Below, one piece after another: positions 1 to 8,991 of a DNA stretch of 64,000 nucleotides; position 1 is the first letter of the stretch, and each line of letters starts with the position of its first letter. The stretch is from NCBI GenBank assembly GCA_001023535.1, contig CP011020.1, forward strand, positions 3,299,734 to 3,363,733, written 5' to 3'. The notes under the pieces were generated by a model, which saw only the letters and a list, made by a program, of their open reading frames with translations, made no database searches and had not been told where the DNA came from. The position numbers and the translations under genes were made by a program. This DNA is from Pseudomonas chlororaphis (lineage in GTDB: Bacteria; Pseudomonadota; Gammaproteobacteria; Pseudomonadales; Pseudomonadaceae).

Positions 1-757
1 AAATCTTCACGCAGGCCGCCAGCTCATCGATCGTCAGCGGCTCCTCGACGTTTTGCCACATCAATTCCAAGGCCAACTTGAGGCTTTCCGGCAGCGTTGG
101 GTCGGTCTCGACGAACACCGGCGGCAGGTCCGACGCATCGCCCGATTCATCACAGCGCAGGATTTCCTCGATCGCGCCCACCAGCGCCTCGCCGCCCGTC
201 TGGCGGATCAACTGGAGCATCATGCGCAACGAACTGTTGGCCCCGGCGCAGCTGACGCGTCCGCGGTCCAGGACATAGGCACGGCTGGACACCTTCACGT
301 TGGGGAACACTTCGGCCATCATCGCCCGGCTTTCCGGGTGGACGGCGCACTCGAACCCTTCCAGCAGGCCGGCATCGGCGACAAAGAACACGCCGTTCCA
401 CAGCCCGCCCATGATCGCCCCGGCCGTGGCATTGGCGCGCAGCTTGCGGCGCAGCAACGGATGACCTTGCAGTTTCACGCGAAAACCGCCGGCGACGATC
501 ATCACGTCCTGGTTTTCCGGCATCTGTGCCAGCTCGATGTCGGTCGAGATGACAATTCCCAGGTCACTCGTCACCTGCCCACCCGAGACGCCCACCGTCA
601 GCACCTCATAGAGGGGCTTGTCGCTCATCAGGTTAGCGGTCACCAGCGCATCGACCGCGCCGGTGAAAGACATCATCGAGAAATTGTCCATCAATACAAA
701 CGCGACGCGAATGGGCGCTTGGCTGGCCGGGGTCGCCCCCTGGGGTCGATAAGCCAT
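1..757 (-). CDS. GlxA-type AraC-family regulator, N-terminal part (runs off left edge)
   Basis: My own translation from the ATG at 755-757 is open to base 1, giving about 252 residues. It begins MAYRPQGATPASQ and shows a DJ-1/PfpI (class I glutamine-amidotransferase-like) sensor domain, with a strand like VAFVLMDNFSMM and the segment GGLWNGVFFVADAGLL. The visible end (ESLKLALELMWQNVEEPLTIDELA) is the start of the AraC helix-turn-helix domain, so about 70-90 residues are missing. Regulators of this architecture (GbdR, CdhR, ArgR) often control catabolism of betaines, carnitine or amino acids. The betaine locus a few kb away makes a role there possible, but this is inference. It is divergent from the chemoreceptor gene. 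Confidence 0.85.
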   Translation of the reverse strand, partial: MAYRPQGATPASQAPIRVAFVLMDNFSMMSFTGAVDALVTANLMSDKPLYEVLTVGVSGGQVTSDLGIVISTDIELAQMPENQDVMIVAGGFRVKLQGHPLLRRKLRANATAGAIMGGLWNGVFFVADAGLLEGFECAVHPESRAMMAEVFPNVKVSSRAYVLDRGRVSCAGANSSLRMMLQLIRQTGGEALVGAIEEILRCDESGDASDLPPVFVETDPTLPESLKLALELMWQNVEEPLTIDELAACVKI

Positions 758-759
758 GT

Positions 760-1082
760 TCTTGTTTTTAAGTACGCTCTCGAATGCGCTTGGCATAGGG
801 CCTCGTGAATACAGAAGACGATCAGGACTTGCTTCACTTTTGCGTTCGCGCAAAGGCGGCAAGGCCATCCGCGCTATTTTCCAGCCTGGCCGCGTTCGCT
901 GCAATCACCTTGCTGCGCGGCGCAGCGGCCGGTCCAAATTACGCTGAATGGTCTCAAGTGCCTACGACTTTGGTCGATATACCGGGTGTGGGCATGGGCG
1001 CTTTTCCCTTTCCAGAAACTCGCAACGCCAACCGCTATCGTTTCCGCCGTTCCAACATCAAAAATATTCCGCGGGAGAAGTC
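760..1082. other. intergenic region between divergent regulator and chemoreceptor
   Basis: No supportable gene. Short open frames here lack ribosome sites and family features. A small hairpin, TTTGCG (839-844) and CGCAAA (849-854) around a TTCG loop, lies on the regulator side. The ribosome site of the chemoreceptor (GGGAGAAG) is at 1073-1080. I see no convincing FliA-type promoter. Confidence 0.5.
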
Positions 1083-3026
1083 ATGAATATCAAGCAAAAG
1101 CTGACATGGGCGTTCGCGACCATTGCCTGCCTCCCGGTTATCCTGGTGGCGGTGCTCGTCGTATTGAACCTGCGAGACGCGGCAAAGACCAACTTCCTGG
1201 ACAGCAGCGGCCGCGAGATCCGCCAGATCGACAACGGGATGAAGATGTTCTTCGACGGCATCAGCCAAAACGTCGAGTTCTTCGCCAAGGATCCGCGGAT
1301 TGTCTCGGCCAAGGGATTGAAGAACTATTCGAGCGCCGACGCCGCACAAATTCCCCTGACGGAAACCAACCAGCAGTTGCTGGCGATCTTCGACGGCTTC
1401 GCCAAGTCCCATCCGACCACCGCGTACCTTTCCCTGGGCCAGAATGACGGCGGCTACGCCAGCTGGCCTGACGACGCCAAGTTGTCCAACTACGACCCGC
1501 GCGTGCGCCCCTGGTACAAGGCTGCCCTGGCCTCGCCCGGCACCACCACCCGCACCGACGCCTACTATTGGGCGCCGGACGACGTGACACTGATCTGCAC
1601 GGTCCACACCGTCACCGACGCCAACGGCAAGGTCATCGGCGTTGTCGGCCTGGACGTGTCGCTCAAGCAACTGACCGAACTGGTCAAGGCCATCAAGCTG
1701 GGCGACAGCGGTTACCTGATGCTGATCGAGGGCAACGGCAACGTCCTGGTGGATGCCAGTGACGCCAAGCACAACTTCAAGCCCCTCGCCGACCTCGGCC
1801 CCAACTATGCCGAACTGGCCAAGAGCGGCGACGGCGTGACCCAGATCGAGATCGACGGCGTGCCCTACATGGCCAACGTGGTCAGTTCCAAGGGCCTGGG
1901 CTGGCGCTTCATCGGCCTGATCAAGCGCGACGAAGTGATGGCCGAGGCGTCGAGCCTGACGTGGCTGATCGCAGTGATTGCCGCCGTACTGGCCGCGGTG
2001 TTCGCGGTGGTCGGGGCGAGCTTTGCCAGCGTGATCGTGCGTCCGATCCGCGGCGTGGCCAACGGCCTGCAGGAAATCGCCGAAGGTGAAGGCGACCTGA
2101 CCCGTCAGCTCAGCGTGCAAGGCAAGGACGAAACCGCCACCCTGGCGAGCTGGTTCAACCAGTTCCTGGGCATGATCGCCCAGTTGGTGCAACGCATCGG
2201 CAGTGCGTCGTCCGATCTGCAGAGCGCCGCCGCCGATACCAGCGATGTCGCCCAGAACATGAACGAAGCCGCCGGGCGCCAGCGCCAGGCCGTGGAACTG
2301 GTGAGCACCGCGTTCAACGAAATGGTCGCCACCGCCAACGAAGTGGCGCGCTCGTGCAGCGAAGCCGCCTCCAGTGCCGACACCGGCTACCGTGACGTAC
2401 ACGACGGCCAGCATCACATCGGCGAAGCCACCGGCAGCGTGTTGAAACTGAGCGAGGACCTGCAGAAGTCGACCCAGACCATGCAGGCCCTGGAGCAGGA
2501 CAGCAAGAACATCAACACCATCCTCGACACCATCCGCTCGATTGCCGAACAGACCAACCTGTTGGCCCTCAACGCCGCCATCGAAGCCGCGCGCGCCGGC
2601 GACCAGGGCCGCGGGTTTGCCGTGGTGGCCGATGAAGTACGGGCACTGGCACGGCGCACCGCCGACTCCACCGGTGAAATCGACAGCCTGCTGGGCAACC
2701 TGGCCCGACGGACCCAGGAAGTGACGCAGCAGATGCAGAGCAGCCTGCAAGTGTCGCAAACCAGTGTCGAGCGCATCCAGCAGGCCCGCGACAGTTTCGA
2801 CAAGATCCGCCACTCGGTGGACTCGATTCGCGACCAGAACACCCAGATCGCCACGGCCGCCGAGGAACAGCATCAGGTGGCGGAAGACATCAACCGGCAC
2901 ATCGCGCAGATCCATGCCGACGCCCAGTTGGTCGAGGAATTCGCCCACTCGGCACAAACCGGTTCGGGCCGCCTGACGGACATTTCCGGGCAGCTCAAGG
3001 GGCTGGTGGGACGCTTCAAGTTCTAA
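1083..3026 (+). CDS. methyl-accepting chemotaxis protein with dCache periplasmic domain
   Basis: 647 residues. Layout: TM1 (about 8-30), a long periplasmic dCache_1 domain (about 35-280), TM2 (about 295-320), HAMP, then a cytoplasmic signalling domain with the conserved tip [20 protein letters not shown]. The sensor domain carries Y137, R142, W144, Y145 and D191, the spacing of the amino-acid-binding dCache motif known from PctA-type receptors, so an L-amino acid or a related ligand is likely. There is no C-terminal CheR/CheB-binding pentapeptide. The ATG at 1083 was chosen for its ribosome site GGGAGAAG; the frame is open further upstream but that part has no domain. The location beside a betaine/amino-acid locus suggests, but does not prove, a linked ligand. 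Confidence 0.93.
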   Translation: MNIKQKLTWAFATIACLPVILVAVLVVLNLRDAAKTNFLDSSGREIRQIDNGMKMFFDGISQNVEFFAKDPRIVSAKGLKNYSSADAAQIPLTETNQQLLAIFDGFAKSHPTTAYLSLGQNDGGYASWPDDAKLSNYDPRVRPWYKAALASPGTTTRTDAYYWAPDDVTLICTVHTVTDANGKVIGVVGLDVSLKQLTELVKAIKLGDSGYLMLIEGNGNVLVDASDAKHNFKPLADLGPNYAELAKSGDGVTQIEIDGVPYMANVVSSKGLGWRFIGLIKRDEVMAEASSLTWLIAVIAAVLAAVFAVVGASFASVIVRPIRGVANGLQEIAEGEGDLTRQLSVQGKDETATLASWFNQFLGMIAQLVQRIGSASSDLQSAAADTSDVAQNMNEAAGRQRQAVELVSTAFNEMVATANEVARSCSEAASSADTGYRDVHDGQHHIGEATGSVLKLSEDLQKSTQTMQALEQDSKNINTILDTIRSIAEQTNLLALNAAIEAARAGDQGRGFAVVADEVRALARRTADSTGEIDSLLGNLARRTQEVTQQMQSSLQVSQTSVERIQQARDSFDKIRHSVDSIRDQNTQIATAAEEQHQVAEDINRHIAQIHADAQLVEEFAHSAQTGSGRLTDISGQLKGLVGRFKF

Positions 3027-3137
3027 GAGATGGCCCCAAGGGAGCCAGGGACGGCTCCGGGGTCAGACTGTCTAATGCATCGCCTGATCGATCAATCGTC
3101 ATCAGCGACGATGCTTCTGCAAAAACTGCCAACAAAA

Positions 3138-3170
3138 CCGGTGCCCCTCACCGTCCATCACGGGCACCGG
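3138..3170 (-). terminator. terminator of the binding-protein gene
   Basis: Perfect 9-bp inverted repeat CCGGTGCCC (3138-3146) and GGGCACCGG (3162-3170). On the minus strand it is followed by TTTTGTTGG, so it fits a factor-independent terminator for the minus-strand gene ending at 3197. It also separates it from the convergent chemoreceptor gene. Confidence 0.65.
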
Positions 3171-3196
3171 CCCGCCCCATCACTCAACGCCGGCGA

Positions 3197-4099
3197 TCAT
3201 TGCTGGCCCGTTGTCGCGGACGCCGTCTGGTTGCCGAACATGGCTTCGAAACGCGGCTTGTTCGCGGCGTAGTACTCGGCAACCACTTTGTCAGCCGAGC
3301 TGTCGCGGGCGCTGGCCATCAACTTCTCAAGATCAGCCTGGGGAATCTTGAAATTGGCGAAAAACCGCGCGACGTCAGGGTGCTGCGCGCTGAAGCCTTT
3401 GCGGGCAACGGCGTGGATCTGCTCGGCGCCGCCAAAGATCTGCTTGGGATCATCGAGGTAGCGCAGCGACCATTTGGAGAACATCCAATGGGGGCTCCAG
3501 GCGTTGATCAGTGACCACCGGTCACGCTTGAGGTTGCGGTCCAGCTCGCTCAGCATGCCAGACTCCGAGGACGCGACCATCTTGTAGCCATCGAGCTTGT
3601 AGGCCTGGATGGCTTTCTCGGTGAGCTTGTACTGCCCATTGCCCACTTCGGAGGTGAGGATCTTGCCGCCGAGTTTCTCCCGCACCTCAGGCTTGTTGAG
3701 GTCTTCGACGCTGGCCAGCTCGCTGGTGGGAACGGACGTCGGCACCGCCATGCCGATCCGCCCTTCATACAACCAGCCCAGGTCTTCGAGCTTGTCCTGG
3801 TACTTGTCATAGAACGACTTGTGCGTGTTTGGCAGCCAGACCATCGGAATCAGGTCGATGCTGCCGTTGGCGAGTGCCTGGAACTGAATGCCGATATCGG
3901 CCAGGACCAGCTTGACCGGTTGCTTGAGATGGTCTCGCAGGGCCGTGTCTGCCAGTTTCACGGCGATTTCCGTATCCGACCAATTCACCCACCCGATCCG
4001 GATAGGCGTGGGTTCCTCGGCTTGTGCAACCAGGCAACTGGAGGCCATCGCCAGGCCGGCGAGCCAGCCGATACAGCTTCTACTGGATAACGTGATCAT
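3197..4099 (-). CDS. glycine betaine/choline-type ABC substrate-binding protein (orphan)
   Basis: 300 residues with a signal peptide (about 1-27, cleavage after VAQA). The OpuAC/ChoX fold is recognised by GWVNWSDTEIAVKLAD, PMVWLPNTH and WSPHWMFSKWSLRYLDDPK; the tryptophans in these segments form the cation-pi cage for quaternary amines in the family. No permease or ATPase gene is adjacent. In Pseudomonas several such proteins (CbcX, BetX, CaiX) share one core transporter, CbcWV, encoded elsewhere, so this is probably another specificity subunit for that core. It is divergent from the demethylase gene at 4291, sharing a promoter region with a long palindrome. Substrate is inferred to be the betaine degraded by the neighbouring enzymes. 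Confidence 0.88.
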   Translation of the reverse strand: MITLSSRSCIGWLAGLAMASSCLVAQAEEPTPIRIGWVNWSDTEIAVKLADTALRDHLKQPVKLVLADIGIQFQALANGSIDLIPMVWLPNTHKSFYDKYQDKLEDLGWLYEGRIGMAVPTSVPTSELASVEDLNKPEVREKLGGKILTSEVGNGQYKLTEKAIQAYKLDGYKMVASSESGMLSELDRNLKRDRWSLINAWSPHWMFSKWSLRYLDDPKQIFGGAEQIHAVARKGFSAQHPDVARFFANFKIPQADLEKLMASARDSSADKVVAEYYAANKPRFEAMFGNQTASATTGQQ

Positions 4100-4193
4100 G
4101 GTGCGTCTCCGCGTCTGTATTAATGGTTATTGGCAGGGCAGTAGAAAAAATTTCAAGCCGATAGTAATCCCGGCCTTGGGGTTGGGCAAGGGA

Positions 4194-4234
4194 AATGTAC
4201 ACCAGTGTCACAACCGTTGACACAGGTGAACATT
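4194..4234. promoter_or_regulatory. long palindromic operator and promoter upstream of the demethylase gene
   Basis: Inverted repeat of 17-nt arms, AATGTACACCAGTGTCA (4194-4210) and TGACACAGGTGAACATT (4218-4234), 15 of 17 positions pairing around a 7-nt spacer. A TTGACA box (4217-4222) sits in the spacer and second arm, with a weak -10 TACCGT (4240-4245) 17 bp on. A bound repressor would cover the -35. The outer half-site AAATGTAC (4193-4200) recurs in the palindrome between the TetR and LysR genes, so the TetR protein is the likely ligand (inference). Confidence 0.6.
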
Positions 4235-4290
4235 GCACATACCGTCATGTCAAAACCCAGCCTGATGTTCTGTTCCCGGAGCGCAACACC

Positions 4291-6327
4291 ATGTCCAGCG
4301 ATCCCTTGCTGCAGCCCTACCAGATCAAACACCTGACCCTCAGAAACCGGATCATGACCACCTCCCATGAGCCGGCTTACCCAGTCGACGGCATGCCGAA
4401 AGACCTGTATCGGGCCTATCACGTCGAACGTGCCAAGGCCGGCGTGGCATTGACCATGACCGCCGGGTCCGCCGCGGTATCGCGGGACAGCCCGCCGGTG
4501 TTCAACAACGTGCTGGCGTACAAGGACGAAGTGGTCAAATGGATGAAGGACCTGACCGACGAGTGCCACGAGCATGGCGCGGCGGTGATGATTCAACTGA
4601 CCCACCTGGGGCGGCGCACACGCTGGGACAAGGCCGACTGGCTGCCGGTGGTCTCGCCCTCGCATCGCCGCGAGGCCTCGCACCGGGCCTTCCCGAAAAA
4701 GCTGGAAGACTGGGACATCGATCGCATCATCAAGGACTACGTCGACGCCGCCGAGCGCATGAAGGCGGCCGGACTCGATGGCTTGGAATTGCAGGCCTAC
4801 GGTCATCTCATGGACCAGTTCTGGTCGCCCCTGACCAACGACCTCGATGGCCCCTACGGCGGTTCGTTGGAGAACCGCTTGCGCTTTACCTTCGATATCC
4901 TGCGCGGCATCCGCCAACGCTGCGGCGAAGACTTCCTGCTGGGGATTCGCTACACCGGCGATGAAGACCTGCCCGGCGGTTTCGGGGCCAGCGACGGTCT
5001 GCGGATCTCCCATATGCTCAAGGACAGCGGCCTGGTCGACTTCCTCAACGTCGTTCGCGGGCACATCGACACCGACGCCGGCCTCACCGATGTGATCCCG
5101 ATCCAGGGCATGCGCAATTCCCCGCACCTGGACTTTGCCGGCGAGATCCGCTCGGCCACCGGTTTCCCGACCTTTCACGCCGCCAAGATTCCCGACGTCG
5201 CCACGGCACGCCACGCCATCGCCTCCGGCAAGGTGGACATGATCGGCATGACCCGCGCGCACATGACCGATCCGCACATCGTGCGCAAGATCATTGAAAA
5301 ACGCGAAGAGGACATCCGCCCCTGCGTGGGCGCGAACTACTGCCTGGACCGCATCTACCAGGGGGGAGCGGCGTATTGCATCCACAACGCCGCCACCGGG
5401 CGCGAAACCACCATGCCCCACGAGATTTCCAAGGCGCCGCTCAAGCGCAAGGTGGTGGTGATCGGCACCGGCCCGGCAGGCCTGGAAGCGGCACGGGTGG
5501 CCGGTGAACGCGGGCATGCCGTCACGGTGTTCGAGGTGGCGGACCAACCCGGCGGGCAGGTCCGCCTGACGGCCCTCAGCGAACGCCGCCGCGAGATGAT
5601 CAGCATCATCGAATGGCGCATGGCGCAATGCGAACGCTTGGGCGTCAAGTTCCACTTCAACACCTGGGCCGAGGCCGAGACGGTATTGGCCGAGGAACCG
5701 GACGTGGTGATCGTCGCCACCGGCGGCCTGCCCCACACCGAGGTGCTCAAGCACGGCAATGAACTGGTGGTGTCGACCTGGGACATCATTTGCGGCGACG
5801 TCAAACCCGGCAGGAACGTGCTGATCTTCGACGACGCGGGCGACCACGCCGCGCTGCAGGCGGCCGAAGTCATCGCCAGCAGCGGCGCGAAACTGGAGAT
5901 CGTCACACCGGACCGCTCATTCGCCCCGGAAGTGATGGCGATGAACCTGGTGCCCTACATGCGCAGCCTGCAAGACCTGAACGTCACCTTTACCGTCACC
6001 TACCGGGTCGACACCGTCGAGCAACGCGATGGGCAACTGGTGGCCACCTTCGGCAGCGATTATGGCCAGGTACACAAGCAGCGCGTGGTCGATCAGGTGG
6101 TGATCAACCACGGCACCCTTCCCCTCGATGATCTGTACTTCGAATTGCGCCCTTACTCGCGCAACAACGGTGCGGTCGAGCAGCAGGATCTGATCGCCGG
6201 CAAGCCCCAGAACATCGTGACCCACCCGGAAGGCCGCTTCCAACTGTTCCGCATCGGCGATGCCGTGTCGGCACGCAATACCCACGCGGCCATCTACGAT
6301 GCACTGCGCTTGCTCAAGGACATTTGA
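4291..6327 (+). CDS. Old-Yellow-Enzyme-family N-demethylase, DgcA/StcD type
   Basis: 678 residues, the usual length for dimethylglycine demethylase DgcA and N-methylproline demethylase StcD. The N-terminal FMN TIM barrel (about 1-340) has NRIMTTSHEPAYP, QLTHLGRRT and AYGHLMDQFWSP followed by GGSLENRLRF. Iron-sulfur cysteines C345, C351 and C363 follow; the position of the fourth ligand in trimethylamine dehydrogenase (348) is alanine, which I recall also for DgcA-like members. The C-terminal half (about 385-678) is a dinucleotide-binding domain with VVVIGTGPAGLEAARVA. The expected reaction is oxidative removal of an N-methyl group, releasing formaldehyde. With a Rieske oxygenase pair downstream the best substrate guess is a methylproline from proline betaine. 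Start chosen at 4291 (GGAG at 4278-4281), not the longer frame. Confidence 0.82.
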   Translation: MSSDPLLQPYQIKHLTLRNRIMTTSHEPAYPVDGMPKDLYRAYHVERAKAGVALTMTAGSAAVSRDSPPVFNNVLAYKDEVVKWMKDLTDECHEHGAAVMIQLTHLGRRTRWDKADWLPVVSPSHRREASHRAFPKKLEDWDIDRIIKDYVDAAERMKAAGLDGLELQAYGHLMDQFWSPLTNDLDGPYGGSLENRLRFTFDILRGIRQRCGEDFLLGIRYTGDEDLPGGFGASDGLRISHMLKDSGLVDFLNVVRGHIDTDAGLTDVIPIQGMRNSPHLDFAGEIRSATGFPTFHAAKIPDVATARHAIASGKVDMIGMTRAHMTDPHIVRKIIEKREEDIRPCVGANYCLDRIYQGGAAYCIHNAATGRETTMPHEISKAPLKRKVVVIGTGPAGLEAARVAGERGHAVTVFEVADQPGGQVRLTALSERRREMISIIEWRMAQCERLGVKFHFNTWAEAETVLAEEPDVVIVATGGLPHTEVLKHGNELVVSTWDIICGDVKPGRNVLIFDDAGDHAALQAAEVIASSGAKLEIVTPDRSFAPEVMAMNLVPYMRSLQDLNVTFTVTYRVDTVEQRDGQLVATFGSDYGQVHKQRVVDQVVINHGTLPLDDLYFELRPYSRNNGAVEQQDLIAGKPQNIVTHPEGRFQLFRIGDAVSARNTHAAIYDALRLLKDI

Positions 6328-6336
6328 GGTCTTGCC

Positions 6337-6366
6337 CCCCTGTGGCGAGGGCTCTTGCCACAGGGG
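6337..6366. terminator. bidirectional terminator / degenerate REP hairpin
   Basis: Perfect 10-bp inverted repeat CCCCTGTGGC (6337-6346) and GCCACAGGGG (6357-6366) with a 10-nt loop, in the 48-bp gap between two convergent genes. The core resembles the shorter REP class seen at 36372 and 50401. Confidence 0.6.
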
Positions 6367-6375
6367 TTATCCGTC

Positions 6376-7161
6376 TCAGCCGTGAAGCCCTTTGCGAGCC
6401 ACCGCCGCCCCGGCCTGCAAGGCTTGGCCGAGGTGTTCTTCGAAGCGGCTGTCGACCATTGACTGCAACGCCGCGGCCGTGACGCCTCGATAGGCCACCA
6501 AGGCCTCGATCATTTGCTGCGCGTCATGGGTTTGCAGCAGTTGGCTGCTGTTGACCACCACGTTCCTGGCGGCCAATTGCGCGATATCGGCAGGCAGGCC
6601 GGCGGCTATTGCCTGGTTGGCCAGCGCGGTCATCAGCAAGGCCGGAAAAGCCGGGCCAGTGCCCGACAGCGCAGACAGGTAATCGATGAACCCCTCCTCT
6701 CGGACCTCTGCCGCCGTGCCCACGGATTCGAACAACTGCTGCACCAGCTCTCGCGTCGCGGTGTCCACCGTCCCCGAACAGAACCAGGGCGTAAAGGATT
6801 GCCGGATTTCCACCGCCGCGTTGGGCATCGCCCGCACCACCGCCGAAGCCGAGGTCTGCGTGGCAATCGCCTGCGCGGTGATCCCGGCCATCAACGAAAT
6901 GACGACCTTGCCTGTCGCATCGATGTCCAGGCTGGCGAAATGCTCGGGTCGCACGGCAATGATCACCACATCGCTGCGCGCCACCAAGGCCTGGTTGTCC
7001 GTGACCAGGCACACACCTTGCCCGGCCAGCGGATGACTGCCCGAACGGTTGGAGAGCACCAGGTTAGCGGCCGGCAGCCGCGCAGTGGCCAGCAACGCGT
7101 GGGCGATTGCCCCGCCCAGCCAGCCGGTTCCGCCGATGATGCCCAGGGTCTTACTGATCAT
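6376..7161 (-). CDS. ProC-like pyrroline-5-carboxylate reductase family protein
   Basis: 261 residues. Rossmann start TLGIIGGTGWLGGAIA, the family segment AVVRAMPNAAVEIRQ, and the C-terminal helical signature YLSALSGTGPAFPALLMTALANQAIAAGLP match ProC. The true start is the ATG at 7161 (MISKTLGII); the longer frame adds 26 unrelated residues. It overlaps the end of the TetR gene by 11 bp, so the two are co-transcribed and probably translationally coupled. A second ProC copy inside a betaine locus suggests reduction of a cyclic imino acid made during breakdown, such as pyrroline or piperideine carboxylate, but the substrate is not readable from sequence. Confidence 0.82.
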   Translation of the reverse strand: MISKTLGIIGGTGWLGGAIAHALLATARLPAANLVLSNRSGSHPLAGQGVCLVTDNQALVARSDVVIIAVRPEHFASLDIDATGKVVISLMAGITAQAIATQTSASAVVRAMPNAAVEIRQSFTPWFCSGTVDTATRELVQQLFESVGTAAEVREEGFIDYLSALSGTGPAFPALLMTALANQAIAAGLPADIAQLAARNVVVNSSQLLQTHDAQQMIEALVAYRGVTAAALQSMVDSRFEEHLGQALQAGAAVARKGLHG

Positions 7162-7858
7162 CACCCGCCCCTTCCTCGAACGTCTCGGCCAAGGGCACGA
7201 AGACCCCCGGTTCTTTTTCGGCGTAGCCGAACTTCCCATAGAAACGATCCAGCTCGCGCTGCTTGGGCACCTTGCCGGTGAAGATGCTCACGTAATGCGG
7301 AATACGCTCGAAACGCGTGGTGATCAGCTCACGGGTGTTCATGCTGATGTAGCCGATCTGGGTCAGGTAGATCGTCCGGGCCCGGGTGTCGGCCCCCTGG
7401 CTGTCGTAGCCAAAACGCTTGAACATGCTCGCCAGCGCATTCATCCGCTGTTCATCCACGGTAGCGACTTCCTGGGCCACCTCCGCCGACTGCAGCGCCC
7501 AACTGCGCACCGCGAACTCGAATTGGGAGTCGAACAGTTGCGGGTTGAGCCAGCACTCGAACACGTTCAGGATCGCTTCGGAAATGCTCTCGGCATAACT
7601 TTCGGTCTGGCGGATCAGTCCGCCGGTGTTGGTCTCCCGCCAGCGAGAGAGCAAGGCTGCCAGCAACTGTTCGCGATCCTCGAAAAACCAGTAGAAGCTG
7701 GTCCGCGACAGACCCAGGCGCTTGGCGAGCGGCATGACCCTGACAGCGTCGATGCCCGATTCCTTCAAGGCGTCGTAGGCGGCCTCCAGCCAACCTTCCG
7801 GCGACCCGCGCCAACCGCTGTCCTGGGCCTTGCCACGCGCCTTCCCTAACTGGGACAT
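7151..7858 (-). CDS. TetR-family transcriptional regulator
   Basis: 235 residues. The N-terminal helix-turn-helix (about 20-65) reads AVRVMPLAKRLGLSRTSFYWFFEDREQLLAALL, typical of TetR. The C-terminal ligand domain (about 75-220) is not one I can assign. It is divergent from the LysR gene; the gap holds a perfect palindrome (7911-7932) that is the natural autoregulatory operator. The same half-site appears before the demethylase gene, so this protein probably represses both until a betaine-derived inducer is present (inference). Confidence 0.85.
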   Translation of the reverse strand: MSQLGKARGKAQDSGWRGSPEGWLEAAYDALKESGIDAVRVMPLAKRLGLSRTSFYWFFEDREQLLAALLSRWRETNTGGLIRQTESYAESISEAILNVFECWLNPQLFDSQFEFAVRSWALQSAEVAQEVATVDEQRMNALASMFKRFGYDSQGADTRARTIYLTQIGYISMNTRELITTRFERIPHYVSIFTGKVPKQRELDRFYGKFGYAEKEPGVFVPLAETFEEGAGDDQ

Positions 7859-7890
7859 CTCGCTTCACCTTCTTCAAAAAACCTGAACCG

Positions 7891-7932
7891 AATGTACCCT
7901 GCCGACCGAAAAATGTACATCTGAGTACATTT
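7891..7932. promoter_or_regulatory. TetR-type operator between the TetR and LysR genes
   Basis: Perfect inverted repeat AAATGTAC (7911-7918) and GTACATTT (7925-7932) around a 6-nt spacer, plus a direct half-site AATGTAC at 7891-7897, 21 bp (two helical turns) before the copy at 7912. Position in a divergent promoter gap and the symmetry fit a TetR dimer site. Confidence 0.65.
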
Positions 7933-8034
7933 CATTGACCAAACAGTTGAGAGCAGGCAGGCTTGATCCGGTTCGTGTTCTTCGGTGCAAACCCCCCCCA
8001 TGAACGCCCACAAGCCCCGCAGCGGAATGTGCCC

Positions 8035-8973
8035 ATGCAACCCAGCGAGATGGATAAAAAGGTCAAGGGCTATCGACGGTTGATCCCGTCCATGACCGCC
8101 CTGTTGGAGTTCGAAGCCGTGGCGCGGCTTGCCAGTTTTACCCTCGCGGCCCAGGAGCTGGGTGTGACCCAGGCGGCCGTCAGCAAGCAGATCCGCCTGC
8201 TGGAAGATACGCTGGGCACCAAGCTGTTCCATCGTCTGCACCGCGCCATCAAGCTGACACACGAGGGCTATCTGCTGCATTCGGTCGTGGCCGAATCCAT
8301 TCACCGCATGGCCAGCGTATTCGACAAGATTGCCGAGGGCATCGGCGAACAGGAGATCACCCTGGCCTGCACCGGGGCGTTTTCCCACATGAGGATCCTG
8401 CCTCGGTTGATGTCGCTGCGTACGCTGCAACCGCAATTGAAACTGCGCTTGATCACGCCGTTGCTTTCGACGGGCGCCTACCGGGATGACGCGGACCTGG
8501 CCATCCGCTTCGGCAACGGCAAATGGGATGACGGCCGCTCGATCTTCCTGTTCGACGAAGAGGTATTTCCCGTGTGCTCGCCCGCCTGGCTGGCGGCCCA
8601 CCCGGCGCCAACGTCGATCGATGATTTCCTGGACGTGGCCCTGATCGACTCCGACGCCACCCTCGAAGGCTGGATGACCTGGAACGGCTGGTGCCGGGAA
8701 CTCGGGGACATGCATCCCAAGCTGAATTATTCACTGCGGTGCAGCGCCTACAACGACGCGATCCAGGCCGCTCTCCAGGGGTACGGCATCGCGCTGGGCT
8801 GGGGCCGACTGATTGCGCACCTGCTCAACAGTGGCGAACTGGTCAGGATCACCCCCTACGTGGTCAAGCCCAAGGACGCCTACTACGTGGTCGTGCCCAC
8901 CGGTCGAGAACCGGGCGCGATCACTCCCACGTTAGTTGATTGGTTACAGGACGACAGCCACCTGAAACATTGA
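8035..8973 (+). CDS. LysR-family transcriptional regulator (GcvA-like)
   Basis: 312 residues from the ATG at 8035. The N-terminal winged helix has ALLEFEAVARLASFTLAAQELGVTQAAVSKQIRLLEDTLGTKLFHR, followed by the periplasmic-binding-like effector domain with DLAIRFGNGKWDDGRSIFLFDEEVFPVCSPAWL, the pattern of the GcvA/AmpR branch. A second ATG at 8050 is possible. The gene lies just upstream of the Rieske gene, whose promoter carries a textbook LysR box, so it is the probable activator of the oxygenase-reductase pair (inference). Confidence 0.88.
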   Translation: MQPSEMDKKVKGYRRLIPSMTALLEFEAVARLASFTLAAQELGVTQAAVSKQIRLLEDTLGTKLFHRLHRAIKLTHEGYLLHSVVAESIHRMASVFDKIAEGIGEQEITLACTGAFSHMRILPRLMSLRTLQPQLKLRLITPLLSTGAYRDDADLAIRFGNGKWDDGRSIFLFDEEVFPVCSPAWLAAHPAPTSIDDFLDVALIDSDATLEGWMTWNGWCRELGDMHPKLNYSLRCSAYNDAIQAALQGYGIALGWGRLIAHLLNSGELVRITPYVVKPKDAYYVVVPTGREPGAITPTLVDWLQDDSHLKH

Positions 8974-8991
8974 TCGACCGTAATACTTTGC

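Noticed and set aside
805..1086. 93-codon frame before the chemoreceptor
   Set aside because: Weak start, overlaps the chemoreceptor ribosome site and has no protein-like pattern.
1035..2957. 640-codon open frame on the strand opposite the chemoreceptor
   Set aside because: Shadow of GC-rich codon usage; the chemoreceptor on the other strand is unmistakable and the shadow has no domain.
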